53,494 bases of DNA from a virus. The notes below the pieces were generated by a model that saw only the letters and a program-made list of their open reading frames with translations, was not told where the DNA came from and ran no database searches. The stretch covers positions 1 to 53,494 of IMG/VR virus record IMGVR_UViG_3300023174_000220, one strand, 5' to 3'. Of this stretch, positions 25,175 to 37,000 are shown one piece after another (position 1 is the first letter of the stretch; each line of letters opens with the position of its first letter). A program made the translations under genes and the position numbers.

Positions 25175-26488
25175 CTAGAGCAGTATAGAAACTTTTCTCC
25201 TCTGAGGCAACCCCAGGCCAGTTAAAAATGTGAAAGCTCCAGTAGCGGAGTCAACCTGGTCGTCGTGGTCGCAAGATTCAGGAAAAGACGAGAATTCGTC
25301 TAGCCAGTTGGATAGCCATGGAGCCCTAACGACCCTCACGTTTCCATTTGCAACAGCAGCCGCGAATGGTCTTGCTCTGGTTTCTTTATCTCCAGTTGAC
25401 CGTATTGCGGAGAAGTCGTAGCCAGGAAGGACGTATCTTGCGTACTGGTCGGCTAGGGCCTTGCCAGACGAGCCTGGTTCCTGCTCCATTCGTATCGCCA
25501 CGCCATGCCCGTCCTCTAGTGCTGTTTGGGCTAGAAGCTGCTCAACCTTCTCTCCTCGGACACGGGCTCTCCGTACGTCAAGAACGTAGGATATGCCCTC
25601 ATCAAGCAGCATAAGGGTCCCTACGGTCCAGTCAGGGTCAGGGTTTGAAGATGTTGGCTCTGATGCTGCCAAGTCCCAGAATCGAACAACTCGCGCAGAA
25701 CTGGTTATTGGAGGGAGTTCGGCCGAATCAATGATAACGAACCCTGTTCTATCAAATAGGGTGCCGAGCGTTGTGCTCCACCAGTCGCCCTCTTCTAGTC
25801 GTCTGCGTTCAATTGGGTCTAGGGCCTGAAGGGCTTGGCGATACGAAACAGCATCAATTCCTGGGTTATCTGTCAGTTTTGAAGGAACGAAGATTCTCCC
25901 CTCCTGGCGGCCCTCAACGATAAATCGCTGCCTAACCCAATTGGGTGCTGGGTTTGAGGCACATCGCATTCTAAGGGGAATCTGAGAAACTGGTCCGCTA
26001 TTTGGACGGCGCAATCGTGAGAAGAGGTATCTATAGTCTGACTCTCGTATTTCAGTGACTTCATCCATCCCTATAAATTGGAACTCCGAACCCTTATAAC
26101 GAAGATAGTCATTGACGTTGTTCAAGTAACCGAAAGATACTCTGGCTCCAGATGGGAAGGTAGCGATAAACGTATTGCTATTCCAGTGGATGTCATCGTA
26201 GTTTGCCATCCATGACTTAAATCGGTCCATCAACGCTCCAGGGAGCGACAAGTCAGCAAAAGTTCTACGGAAGAGAATTGCCGAATAACCAGGAATATCT
26301 ACGTACTGCAGTGCCGACATCAGTAGTGCTGAAGATTTGCCACCACCAGCCGCACCTCCAAAAAGGGCTTCAAGTGCATGAGTTCTGAGAAAAACCTTTT
26401 GATTAAGCGATGGCTCTTCTGGGCAGAATGGAGTCTCCTTTGGCGTGAGGTACTTAAGCACCTCGTCCCAATTTGGTTTATTAGCCAT
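25175..26488 (-). CDS. terL: Terminase large subunit
   Basis: 437 residues. The ATPase Walker A is ALFGGAAGGGKSSALLM (Lys near residue 51). Walker B is FIGMDEVTEIRESDYRYL (Asp-Glu near residue 140), followed by a coupling motif. The nuclease domain carries VVRFWDLAASEPTSS with the first catalytic Asp and ends with DHDDQVDSATGAFTFL, the last acid pair. It cuts concatemers and pumps DNA into the prohead through the portal. It lies on the strand opposite to the portal, so it is expressed with the recombination genes rather than with the head genes. No small terminase was recognised nearby. Confidence 0.93.
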   Translation of the reverse strand: MANKPNWDEVLKYLTPKETPFCPEEPSLNQKVFLRTHALEALFGGAAGGGKSSALLMSALQYVDIPGYSAILFRRTFADLSLPGALMDRFKSWMANYDDIHWNSNTFIATFPSGARVSFGYLNNVNDYLRYKGSEFQFIGMDEVTEIRESDYRYLFSRLRRPNSGPVSQIPLRMRCASNPAPNWVRQRFIVEGRQEGRIFVPSKLTDNPGIDAVSYRQALQALDPIERRRLEEGDWWSTTLGTLFDRTGFVIIDSAELPPITSSARVVRFWDLAASEPTSSNPDPDWTVGTLMLLDEGISYVLDVRRARVRGEKVEQLLAQTALEDGHGVAIRMEQEPGSSGKALADQYARYVLPGYDFSAIRSTGDKETRARPFAAAVANGNVRVVRAPWLSNWLDEFSSFPESCDHDDQVDSATGAFTFLTGLGLPQRRKVSILL

Positions 26489-26542
26489 CGGATTTGTATT
26501 CCCTAATGTCGTTACTCGTGTTTATAGGCTACTGTATGTTAT
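26489..26542. promoter_or_regulatory. Divergent promoter region between terminase and head genes
   Basis: Only 54 bases separate the outward-reading starts of the terminase (minus) and the membrane protein gene (plus). Promoters for at least one direction must lie here or inside a neighbouring gene. AT-rich stretches (TTTATAG, TATGTTATATG) are present, but no clear pair of consensus hexamers was identified. Confidence 0.4.
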
Positions 26543-26743
26543 ATGCCCAAACTGAGCACTCTGTCCAATAAGTTCAAGTCCTTAATAAAACCCAAATTAA
26601 ATAGAAGTACGTTCGCTAATCTGTTCATGGTTTCATTTATACTATGTACAAGTATTGGAGCAGGTTTAATATTCCCGCCAGCGGGATTAGTGGTTGCCGG
26701 ACTGACGTGCGGTCTATTTGGTTTATTGTTAGGACTTGAGTAA
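26543..26743 (+). CDS. Small membrane protein upstream of the portal
   Basis: 66 residues. A basic N-terminus (KFKSLIKPKLNRS) is followed by two hydrophobic segments (LFMVSFILCTSIGAGLIF and AGLVVAGLTCGLFGLLLGL). They are joined by a Pro-Pro turn, which predicts a helical hairpin in the membrane. The gene ends four bases before the portal start. Holins have this size and topology, but the absence of a neighbouring lysin leaves that open. It might also anchor early head assembly to the membrane. No close family was recognised. Confidence 0.65.
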   Translation: MPKLSTLSNKFKSLIKPKLNRSTFANLFMVSFILCTSIGAGLIFPPAGLVVAGLTCGLFGLLLGLE

Positions 26744-26746
26744 AAT

Positions 26747-28816
26747 ATGGCTTGGAATTCATCCGAAAATAAGTCTGCTGGTCAAAAGCAGACTAAATCC
26801 GCCATTGGTTACGGCGCGCCCGTATCAAGTAACCCAAGTTACACGGATAAGCCATACAGGGACTCGTGGGATATTGAGCGTGCCTATAGAGAGGGCATGC
26901 AGAAAATTACCTGGGTTAACAGGTGTATAGATGCAATTGCTGGGAACCAAGCAAGACTTCCGATAATTCTAAGAAAAGACAATTCAAAAGACGGCGAAAT
27001 CGTAGTCGGCCGTGAGGCCAAGCGTTCTTCATTGCTTGAGCTCCTCAACGTTAAATCAAATATCGGCGAGAACTCTTTTATTTTCAGATACAGACTTTCT
27101 GCCCAGTTACTACTTGGTACGCGCGGAGCATTTATCGAAAAGATTCGCGGACGAGATGGTGGCGTTATTGGGCTGAACCTTCTTCCGCCACAGTCAACTG
27201 CACCAATCCCTGACGCCAGAACATTTGTTTCTGGGTACGAAGTGCAGATGCCTTACGGTAAAAAAGTAATAATGAAGCCAGAGGATGTTGTCTGGATTAG
27301 AAGGCCTCACCCGCTAGACCCATATCTGTCGCTAACTCCATTGGAAGCATCTGGAGTTGCCGTAGAAATAGAAAACCTAGCCAAGTTGTACAACAGAAAC
27401 TACCTGCTTAATGACGGAAGACCTGGTGGATTACTTGTTGTCAGAGGTGAGATTGACGAAGACGATAAAGAGGAATTACGCAATAGATTTAGGGGTAATT
27501 TAGGGAAAACTGGGCACACAACAGTTATCGCTGCAGACGAAGGTGTTGACTTTGTTGATACTTCGGCAAACCCAAGAGACGCTGCCTACATACAAATGCG
27601 TCAAATTACAAAAGAAGAAATTCTTGCTGCGTTTGGAGTTCCAGAATCAGTAATTGGAAATGCCTCGGGACGAACGTTTAGTAACTCAGCTGAAGAGATT
27701 AGAGTTTTCTGGGTAGAGACAATGTTGCCTCACTTGGAGCCAATAGCAAGAGCTCTCGATGAACTTGACGAAAAGTATTACCTTGACTTTGACACAAGCG
27801 AAGTTCCAATTTTGCTGCTTTACAAACAGGAACGTGAAAGATACCTAAAAGACGAATTGGGTCAAGGTCTTATTTCCGTGAATGAATACAGACTTGCGAG
27901 CGGAAGAAAAGAAGTTGAAGCAGACCTTGCTGATTCATTACTTATGAATCCAAACCTGATTCCTATTGCTAATACAAAAAAGAAGATGGAAGAGAATGCT
28001 GCCCAGGTACCTGGTGGCGCTCCTGGAGCACCAGGAATGCCTCCAATGCCCGGAATGCCAGGCATGCCCCCTGTAGAAGGAGCGGCCCCACCGTTGGACC
28101 CAAACACCATGCAAGGAGCAATGGCTGAAGTCGCTGCTGGTGGTTCTGGAGACATGGCTCAGACAACACTTCCACCAGAGGTCGCCGGAATGGCACCAGC
28201 AACCGGAGCAGCCCCAATCCCACAAGGTATGGCTAGCGACCCGCAAGATGGCTTTCGGTACAAAACAGCACTAACCGAGGATTTTGATAAATCGGAAATG
28301 GCGATTGAGCGCTGGTCAGAAATTCTATCCAGAGGAATCGAGAGGGTCGTTGAAAGACAGCAAAGGGTTGTCCTGGAAAAGGCTGGCAGCAGCAAGTCCA
28401 AGAAAGCTCTGATGTCTGGGACTCTTGACCTTGATTCAATTTTTGCTACAGATACATGGAATAAGCAAATGGAAGACGACTTGCGCCCTGTTATTTCTGC
28501 AATAATCAATGACTCTTTTGAATTTAGAAAAGAATCGTATTCTCAAAAAGGACTCAAGCCGAGAACAATTGCGCCTGCGACAATTAAGAAAAATATCGAT
28601 TCACAGATATCAAGAATCATCTCAATCAACTCATGGATTCGTTCTTCAATGGAGGAAATGATGATGAAATCATTCTCCCACGCTGGAGAAGAGCAAAGAT
28701 TTTCCGTCTTTAGAGAAGAGCTTGTGGGCATGTACGCAAACATTCTTGCCAAGGACCAGTTGGAGATTTCAGAAACTGAAGCAAAAAATGCATGGACGTT
28801 TGGACAGGTTGGATAG
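26747..28816 (+). CDS. Portal protein (HK97-like) with extended C-terminus
   Basis: 689 residues. Residues ~1-410 are a typical portal: ITWVNRCIDAIAGNQARLP near the start, a clip/stem region (EDVVWIRRPHPLDPYLSLTP). Then come FGVPESVIGNASGRTFSN and ETMLPHLEPIARALDELD. EYRLASGRKEVEADLADSL marks the conserved end of the portal core. A Pro/Gly/Met-rich linker follows (residues ~425-500, GMPPMPGMPGMPPVEGAAPP). The last ~185 residues are helical (RWSEILSRGIERVVERQQRV) and resemble the extra region of other phage portals that contacts the head interior. The portal ring is the DNA entry point and probably nucleates the prohead. Confidence 0.9.
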   Translation: MAWNSSENKSAGQKQTKSAIGYGAPVSSNPSYTDKPYRDSWDIERAYREGMQKITWVNRCIDAIAGNQARLPIILRKDNSKDGEIVVGREAKRSSLLELLNVKSNIGENSFIFRYRLSAQLLLGTRGAFIEKIRGRDGGVIGLNLLPPQSTAPIPDARTFVSGYEVQMPYGKKVIMKPEDVVWIRRPHPLDPYLSLTPLEASGVAVEIENLAKLYNRNYLLNDGRPGGLLVVRGEIDEDDKEELRNRFRGNLGKTGHTTVIAADEGVDFVDTSANPRDAAYIQMRQITKEEILAAFGVPESVIGNASGRTFSNSAEEIRVFWVETMLPHLEPIARALDELDEKYYLDFDTSEVPILLLYKQERERYLKDELGQGLISVNEYRLASGRKEVEADLADSLLMNPNLIPIANTKKKMEENAAQVPGGAPGAPGMPPMPGMPGMPPVEGAAPPLDPNTMQGAMAEVAAGGSGDMAQTTLPPEVAGMAPATGAAPIPQGMASDPQDGFRYKTALTEDFDKSEMAIERWSEILSRGIERVVERQQRVVLEKAGSSKSKKALMSGTLDLDSIFATDTWNKQMEDDLRPVISAIINDSFEFRKESYSQKGLKPRTIAPATIKKNIDSQISRIISINSWIRSSMEEMMMKSFSHAGEEQRFSVFREELVGMYANILAKDQLEISETEAKNAWTFGQVG

Positions 28817-28924
28817 TTTCACTAAACTATTTCTGTAAAACATTCACTTTTTTTAAATACTTACATTCTGGAACATGTTTTTCGTTTAATATCGACTAGC
28901 AGCCGAAAGAAGTTGGTTCCAAAA

Positions 28925-31042
28925 ATGTCAAATGAAGCATTCGAATACAAGTCATCGGCGCACGGCTCTGAGTCCATCAAGGGAACGGTCAGCCTAGACG
29001 AGGCTCAGGGGATAGTCGAATGTTTCGTAGCTGGAATTGGTAATAAAGACTCAGTTGGAGACGTATGTGCTTCAGGAGCCTTCACAAAGAGCCTTCTTCG
29101 CAGAAAGCCAAGAGTCGTATGGGGCCACAACTGGAATGACCCTATTGGTAAAGTATTGGAAATATACGAAGTTGGTCCACAGGACCCACGCCTTCCACTG
29201 AAAATGAAACTTGCCGGGATAGGCGGTTTGTTTGCAAAAGTTCAATTTAATCTAAGTTCAGAAAAAGGAAAAGAAGCATTTGCTAATGTCCACTTTTTCG
29301 GAGAAGAACAAGAGTGGTCGATTGGATACAAAACACTAAGAGCTCAGTTTGACCAAAAGTCGCAAGCAAATATTCTTTACGAAGTTGAACTCTACGAAGT
29401 TAGCCCTGTTCTCCACGGAGCCAATCAGCTAACAGGAACAATATCCGTTAAGGCAGATGATTCCGCCTACGGAGGTTCAGTAGCAATGATGCCGCAAAGA
29501 GAAGAGAGCAACGGCTACGAAGAAATGGAGAAGGAACTCTCCAATCTATTCGGTGCAAAAGTTTCTGTTCATTCAATCGATGGCGACGAGGTCGTATTCA
29601 CACGTCAAGAGATGAACGGTGCGAAGAAGTACAAGTGCGGCTTCATGAGAAATCAAGGCCGATACATGTTCGGAACCCCTGAAGTAATCAACATTCCACA
29701 ATCACCTGTTCGCTCCCCACAATCAGCACCAATGCCCGTGGTTAGTGGAAGACCAACTCCACCGAATGACCCACAACGCGTCATTAGACCACAACAAATG
29801 CCTTCAATACCAGTTGCGATTAAGCCGAGCGACAATGGGCTGATGATGATTCCTCTTCCTGCTGTTCAGTATGACTCAAACGAAAAACCATCGCTGGACA
29901 AAGAAGAAGCAGACCTACGCGATGCGTTGCTGAAGATAGTTTCACGCCACGGAAAGTTCAACGAAGACTCAGATGGCGTATGGGCTGGATACAGCCCTGC
30001 AGAAGAAAACGAAGTAGCACGTATCGGTGTTAAATGCTCAAACTGCGTCTTCTATCAAGGCGGCTCAAAGTGCAAAATTATTGACATGCCAGTTGAGCCA
30101 GAAGGGAAATGCAGATTTGCTGTTATTCCAAATGGGATTGTTTTGAGCAGTGGTTCCAAAGAACTCGAAGAGCATGTTTCTGAAGCAGAAAATACAATCA
30201 TCGATGTACTAGAACTAAAGTACCCAGGCGAGTTTGTTCTTGGAATTGTAAGAAATTCAGTCGGCAAGAAGAGGAAGAAAAGAAGGAAATACAAAGACCT
30301 TTCCGAGTATGGCGACGACGACGATATGGGTGAAAAGTCGTACCTAATACCAGTCGAACCAAATTTTGCCTACAAGGTAAAAACTGCTCTTGACCCAATA
30401 TTTGATTACCACAGAGCGGAAACTTTTGTTGACCCCGAGGGCATCGTAATCACCTCTGGGGTTACTGAAGATTTGATAGACGCAGTCGATACAGCTATCC
30501 ACAACTTAAAAAAAAAAATCTCAGAACATGAGATAGAGGGCAAGTCCCTTGGTTACAGAATAGGTCGGTCGCTCGGCTCAAGAGCAATTGATAGACCAAA
30601 TATAGGTGGTGGTAGACGTAGGGGTCGTGGTTTCGGCATGCCTGATGGCGACCTTGACCCAAGAACAAGAGTCGACAAAAACAGAGACGGAACACTTTTC
30701 GACAACGTCCCAGGTTGGGAGCAGCCTGACCCAACCCCGGATGGTCCAGGTTCGATAAATAATTCCAAGCTGTCATCTAGGCAAAAAAGAGACGTCTTGA
30801 AGATATCGGGCGAGGGTGGCAAAGAAAAAGTAAAACCTGGTAAGACAATTACCAGCAGAGAACCTAAGTATGAAGTAGATGACGTAAGCGACATTCTTGA
30901 CGGCGACGTAAAGCCAGTGGAGAAGGCTACGAAAAAAGCAGTTGCCAATAAAGCTCCTGTTAAAAAAGAAAAAGTAAAACGAGGAGAACTAGATTTCGCT
31001 AAGGGTCCCAAAAAAGATAAGACACCATCACTATCCTCTGGT
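28925..31042 (+). other. Polyprotein segment 1: prohead protease plus Cys cluster and linker
   Basis: 706 residues up to the first L-S-S-G. The HK97-type serine protease is shown by VVWGHNWNDPIGKVLEI (His), QEWSIGYKT (Ser) and LYEVSPVLHGAN (Glu), in the normal order and spacing. Next comes a small domain (residues ~190-240). Then CX2CX8CX12C ending in EGKC, which recalls high-potential iron-sulfur proteins but could bind zinc. The rest is charged and probably flexible. The enzyme would normally digest scaffold inside the prohead and then itself. Confidence 0.85.
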
Positions 31043-34000
31043 GAGGAAAGACAGCCACGTACTGCAGTTGCAATGCAGATGGACCCAAAAAATTCGAAGC
31101 TTGCAAGACAGATTGATTACGACCCACAGAATGGTGACCTCACCATTTATTACAGAGATGGCAAAAAAGAAACATTCAATGATGTCCCTTATGAACGCGT
31201 GCGTAAGGCTGGATTTGACGACAAGCCAGATGCATTAATCAGTGCACTACAGAGAGAACAAAAGAAACCACAAGGCAGAATTAGTCTTGCATCCGGGGAG
31301 CAAGAAAAGAGACTTACCCGCCACTCTGGTGACCCAAAATTTGAGTCACTCGTCTCCCCTGAGGAATTAGATAAGCGCAAGAAGTTTGAAGAAGTAGTTC
31401 AAGACTGGAAAGACTCTGGTTACGGATGGGAAGACGTTCCTAGATACAAGCCAGACGTCTACAAGTCCCCGGATTATTTGCGTGGTAGGGAAATGGGCGT
31501 CAATCAGGCCAGAGTTATGTGGCTTGGAGATAGCACGGTAGAGAGACCAAAGGGATTCAACGAAAAGCAAAAAGCCTCACTTGATTATCAAGAGTGGTAT
31601 TCACGAATGGTGATGAGGGCTGGAGCTTTTCTAGAAGCGCAACGTGGCGATGACAATGAATTCTACAACGGCATGGAAGATGCTATACACCAATTCATGT
31701 ACAACAATAGACCAGATATAACAACCTACAACATCGATGGAGATAGAAAAGAACCGATGGCCGACTGGATGCGTCAGTACGGATTCGACCCAGGCTCACC
31801 GACTCCATTAAGAAAGAAAAAAGAAGTAAAGAAGAGAAGTTCACTCTCCCTCTCCTCTGGAGCCGACGACGACACAAAGCCAGGCTTTGATGAACAGAAT
31901 TACGAAAGCGATACCAACGTAGATTTCTACGACACCTTACTCGACATGATGGGTCCAGAAGAAAAAAGACCAAAGACCACTTCTCGCAAAAAGCCAAAAG
32001 ACATGAGCGATGAAGAGATTTATCGCAAGAGAACAACAACCGGAGCATCACTCCAAGACGTTGCTGAAGAGCTTGGCCTAACAAGGATGGAAGTCAGACG
32101 CAGAGAGCAGCGCCACATGCGCAAAATGCGTAACGAAAAAGAAGGTGTATCGCTATCTTCTGGAGCAAGCGAAGACTGGGCAACGGCTAGGGGTTATGAG
32201 CCAGACAGATTTGACCTCCGTGAAACCATGAACCAAATTGGTAGAGGAAACGTGATGGCCATCTCTGGCGGTCGTGTAGAGCGTAGAGGAAACGAGATGG
32301 TTCTTCCATCCACGAAAGACCAACAGGTTGTTATTGGGTACAACTCAGTACCAGACCTCTACTACGTCAGAGCTGAGCAGAAAATAAATACTGGCAAGGA
32401 CAAGGGAACAAACAGAATTCTTGCGCAATGGGACGAAGTTTATGCTGATGAAATTGGTGAAATTGCATATCAGGCAAGTCTAAAGCCAGCAAACCTAAAT
32501 AGCGAGAATAAGGAATACTGGAAGCTCGGTAAAGGAAACCAATTCGCAAACAGATTGGTCGACAGGCGCAGCGGAAAACTTGTAAACAGAGATTCAAGAA
32601 ATCTCCCAGCAAAGCCAACAACAGAAGAGAGTCCTTCGCTTTCATCTGGTGGAAGGGGTCGCGACTACTACAACTACGACATTGAAACCACTGATGATGG
32701 AAGCAATCTGCTTGACCAAATACACGATGCATTAGAGGAAAATCCACTCATCAAGGATGACATCACCGCCGATATGGCGGACATGCTTGGTGGAGATGGA
32801 ATAGTTGAAGCTAATGGTTTCGACACGCAAAAGGCTTTTAATCTTGTAACTGGGAGCGAGGATGAGTTCCAGGACTACCTAGACATCGTCGATGATGCAA
32901 TGAACGCACTAGAAAACGGCTCTCTTGCAAAACACAAAGCAACAGTGCGTGATGCGAACGTAAGACTCGATTCAGCAAAACCTGGAAGTAATGAAGCAGG
33001 AAAGCTCGAAGCACTTCGCGACAGGTCGTATGAGTGGATTGGTGACATCAACAAGTACTCACGTGTTTCCACAATTAAAGACAAGAAGAATATTGAAGCT
33101 AGTGACGTAGCAATACGAATGATTTCCAAGGAGCAGGATGCTCTCTGGAATGCGCGCTCATCAATAACAGAGAAGTACATCGAGGATATTGCTTCTGCCG
33201 GAAAAGAATCAAAGCGTCGTGTACCAATAGACGAAATTGATTCCGATACAGGAGACATCCCTGATTACAAATTGTCACTTTCATCTGGCAGTGTCTTTGG
33301 CGACAAACCAGCATCAAAAACTTTGGCAAATAAATCCGATGGTCTCGCTCTGTCGTCTGGTGAAAACAAAAAGATTTACGATGAAATAGGGAAGTCCATT
33401 CTTGAGGCTCTCATCGAGATGGAGAAAAATCCGACCGCAACGTACTGGGACGTACCATGGAGAACCCCTACTCTTTACGCAAAAAACCCAACGAGAAGCC
33501 GTCTGTATCAGGGTATGAATTCACTCTTACTCGCCAATTCTCATAGACAGAATAAGTACAGGGGTAATTTCTGGGCTGGCAAGACGCAATGGGCGAAGTT
33601 CGGCGGGAAGGTAAAGGATGGCAAGGATGGGGTAAATATCCTTGTCCCGAGAGAAGGGGCAACTGGAAAGTACTTTATTGTTCAGACCGTCTACAACATG
33701 GATGATATAGAAGGTCTTCCAGATGCATATGTAAAGAAGCTGTTGGATGTTGGTAAAGAGCGCCTTGACCCTGCACTCAAGATAAAGGATGCTGAGTCCG
33801 TAATAGAAGAAATTAAGCCAGTCATTAAGTTTGGTGGAGATAGGGCTTTCTTCTCTCCAAGCCAAGATTTAATACAGATGCCTTTGTACGAAATGTTTAA
33901 GTCTCCAGAACAGTACTACGGAACACTCTTCCACGAACTAACTCACTGGACAGGTGGAGCAGGACGCATAGATAGGCCAACCGTAAGAGATTATGGAAAA

Positions 34001-37000
34001 GATAAAAAGGTTCGTGCAGCCGAGGAATTGATTGCAGAAATGGGTTCTTCGTTTCTTCTAGCGGCAGTCGGAATAACACCAGAGGTAAGAAAAGACCATG
34101 TTGTCTATATAAAGAGTTGGATTTCAAACCTCAAAGAAGACCCGGGCGCATTTGTTAAAGCGATGGAAAAAGCGCAACAAGCTGCTGATTACATTATGGA
34201 TAGGTCCCCAACAATGAGGAGACTCGCAGGCGTTCCAGATGATGAGCGCAAAGGCAAACCAGATACTGCAGAAAAAGCCGCAGAAGCTGTTGCCGCTGTA
34301 ACCGATGAGGCAAATGACTCTGTAATCGCTCTTTCATCGGGCACTCAAGTTGGTGTTAGAAAAGTAAAAGAACTTAGATACTTCGGCGATGAAAATCAAT
34401 ATGGCTCAGGAGTAACTCAAAGAGATTCAAGCGGAAGAATTCTTGATGAATCTGGAGCACTTTCACTTTCGAGTGGTGCAAAACCAATCGTAAGCCTTGA
34501 CGGTAAAACAACGATTCCAAGACTGGACGACTCTGTCTCGTATAGAGAAAAGTATAAGTTCCTTCCTGATGAATTTGAACCAACAGAACAGCAAAAGGCT
34601 TCAATAGACACGCTTGTTCATATGTTGGAAAGTGAGACACCAGGAATTGTTGCGATTGGCGCTGGTGCTGGTTCTGGAAAGACCACAAACCTTAAGCAGA
34701 ATGCCCGTGCTGTTGCAGCGCTTTACCCTGGTAAGCAAATCTACTACACCGTATTCAACAGGGGAAATGCAAAAGACGGCAATAGAGTAATGCCTAGAAA
34801 TACGGGTGTTGCAACAGGTAATCAAATAGCGTATTGGTCACTTGTTCTTGGAACCGGAGATGCGTTCTATGGGGCTGGAACAGCAAGAAAGATACAGCTT
34901 GGAGTTGGTCCAAGAGACTCTAAGAAGTTGCGAGGAGCAAAACGCAACAGCATAAACGTTGCAACCACGTTTGAGGGAGAAACGAAGGAATTTGCAGGAG
35001 AGATACCAGGATACAGAGAACTTGGGTACACAAGCTATGACTCTGCACCAAATATCGCAGAACGCCTTGCTAAAGATGGGATTGTTGACGAAGAAACTGA
35101 TGATGGTTTTACTATTTCTCAAAATCTCAAAAAAGCTCTTAGCAGGTTTGCTGAAAGCTCGGATGAGAAGCTGTCAAAACAACATTTCCTACTTCGTGAT
35201 ATAGAAAAAATTCAGGCATTACAAAAGGGTGAACCAGTACCAACTGAAGATTCAATCGATGAAAAAATGGTTCAATATGCACAAATGCTTTGGGATGAAA
35301 CAGTTGACCCAAAATCAAACGTGCTTATCCCGCAGGACTATCAAATCAAGATGTGGGCCCTTACAAACCCAGACCTCAGGTATGACAAAGGATTGATTGG
35401 TCACAGGCCAAACGAAACAGTGTTTGATAAAGTTTTTCTTGGAACCGTTGAGGAAATGAACTCCGGAAAAATAAAAGTCGGAGACCTTGTAGAATTCAAA
35501 ATTCCAGAAACTGGAGAAAAAGTTGCAGCAGTAATACGAAAACTAAACCCTCCATCAAAGAAAGAAACAAAAAAGGGTGAGCTATCAGGCAATAGACAGG
35601 TAACCGGAACTGTATCGATTGTTTCTGTTACAAGTGATAAGCCTCTTGATGTATTCATGTTCGACGAGGCCCAAGACGTAAACCCCGTGTTAGCAAAAGT
35701 ACTCGCTGACAATGCAAAGAACATGCCGATAATAATGGTTGGCGACTCACGTCAAGCAATCTATGGGTTCAGAGGAGCCATGGATGCCCTAGAGAAAGCC
35801 AATGCAACATTCAGACTTCCTCTAACACGTTCATTCAGGTATGGAGCAATTCCTGCATATTTGGCCAATGTCGTGCTGATGCAAGGCAATATAGATGATT
35901 TTAACTTCTATCAAAACATGGGAACACCAGAAAAAAACATATGGCACCATGTTGTTGGAGAGGCGCAAAATGTTGTTATAAACGCGCTCAACATAAACGG
36001 GCCAGATGGAAAAATACTCCCCAAAAAAGAACTTGAAAAGAAACTTAAATTCATAGAAGTTAAATACAAGCTTGGCGGAAGAGCTGTCGACTTTAATGGC
36101 AAAAACGAAAAAGAAATAAAAGACATCATTTCAAAACTTTACGACGAACATGTCCCACGCGCTGAAGGTCAGATAGTCGAGGACATGACTGGCGCTGACG
36201 CTGTTCTTACATCGACCAACTCGGGTGTAATGGTTGAGGCATTGAAGGTAATACAAGATGGCATCAATGCACATCAAATTGCATACCTAGACCTTGACGG
36301 AATAGAAGATATAAAAAATCCACAAGAGCTAGCTGGAAGATTGAGGACAATTTCTGAAAAGTACACCCTCGATGGTGTTGCTGTAGACCTTATAGAAATA
36401 CTAGAAAAAGATGGTAGAGACTCGATGCTCAATGCCATCAATGAACTTAGAGAGGAATATGCTCCAGGTGGAGCTGACGGGAAAATACCAGCCATTGGCA
36501 TACCTGCCGACACGCATGAAAAGTTTCTTGATTTTTTCACTCAACTCGACTGGATTGTTGGTGACCTTGATAAGAAGTTTGGAATCGAAGGAAGACCAAA
36601 ACCATCTAAATTACTTAAAGACGTATGGAGATTTGACAAGAAAAAGGGCAGATACCCATCAAAAGATGAGATGCTGGCAAAAATTGACAAGATGATTAAG
36701 GGTGGAGAATCCGAACTTCGCACTCTTTACAACCTTGCTTACCCCAGGTCCAAGGATGGAGGGGTAAGAGGTGATGCAAAAGGGGCAAGATTCTTTAAAG
36801 ACCTTTTGCGCCCACAAGGCCAAAAATATACTGACATAAATGGAACTGAGGTTAAGTACCAAGGCCTTAGACCAATGCGTGAAGGAATCAACCTTCCAAA
36901 TATGGAATCTGGTCGAGACCACATAACTACCGAAGAGATGGACAGAGTCGGAAAGCTTAAGCCTGGAACAAAATCTGGAAGCAGCCAAAAAATTTCCTGG

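Noticed and set aside
26736-26930. Overlapping plus-strand frame at the portal start
   Set aside because: It is a shadow of the portal gene in another frame.
27890-27915. L-A-S-G in the portal protein (EYRLASGRKEV)
   Set aside because: It lies in the conserved portal core rather than in a linker, with Arg before and after, unlike the polyprotein sites.
28913-28924. TTG start four codons upstream of the polyprotein ATG
   Set aside because: ATG 28925 is a stronger start, and the purine-rich AAAGAAG sits at a better distance from it.
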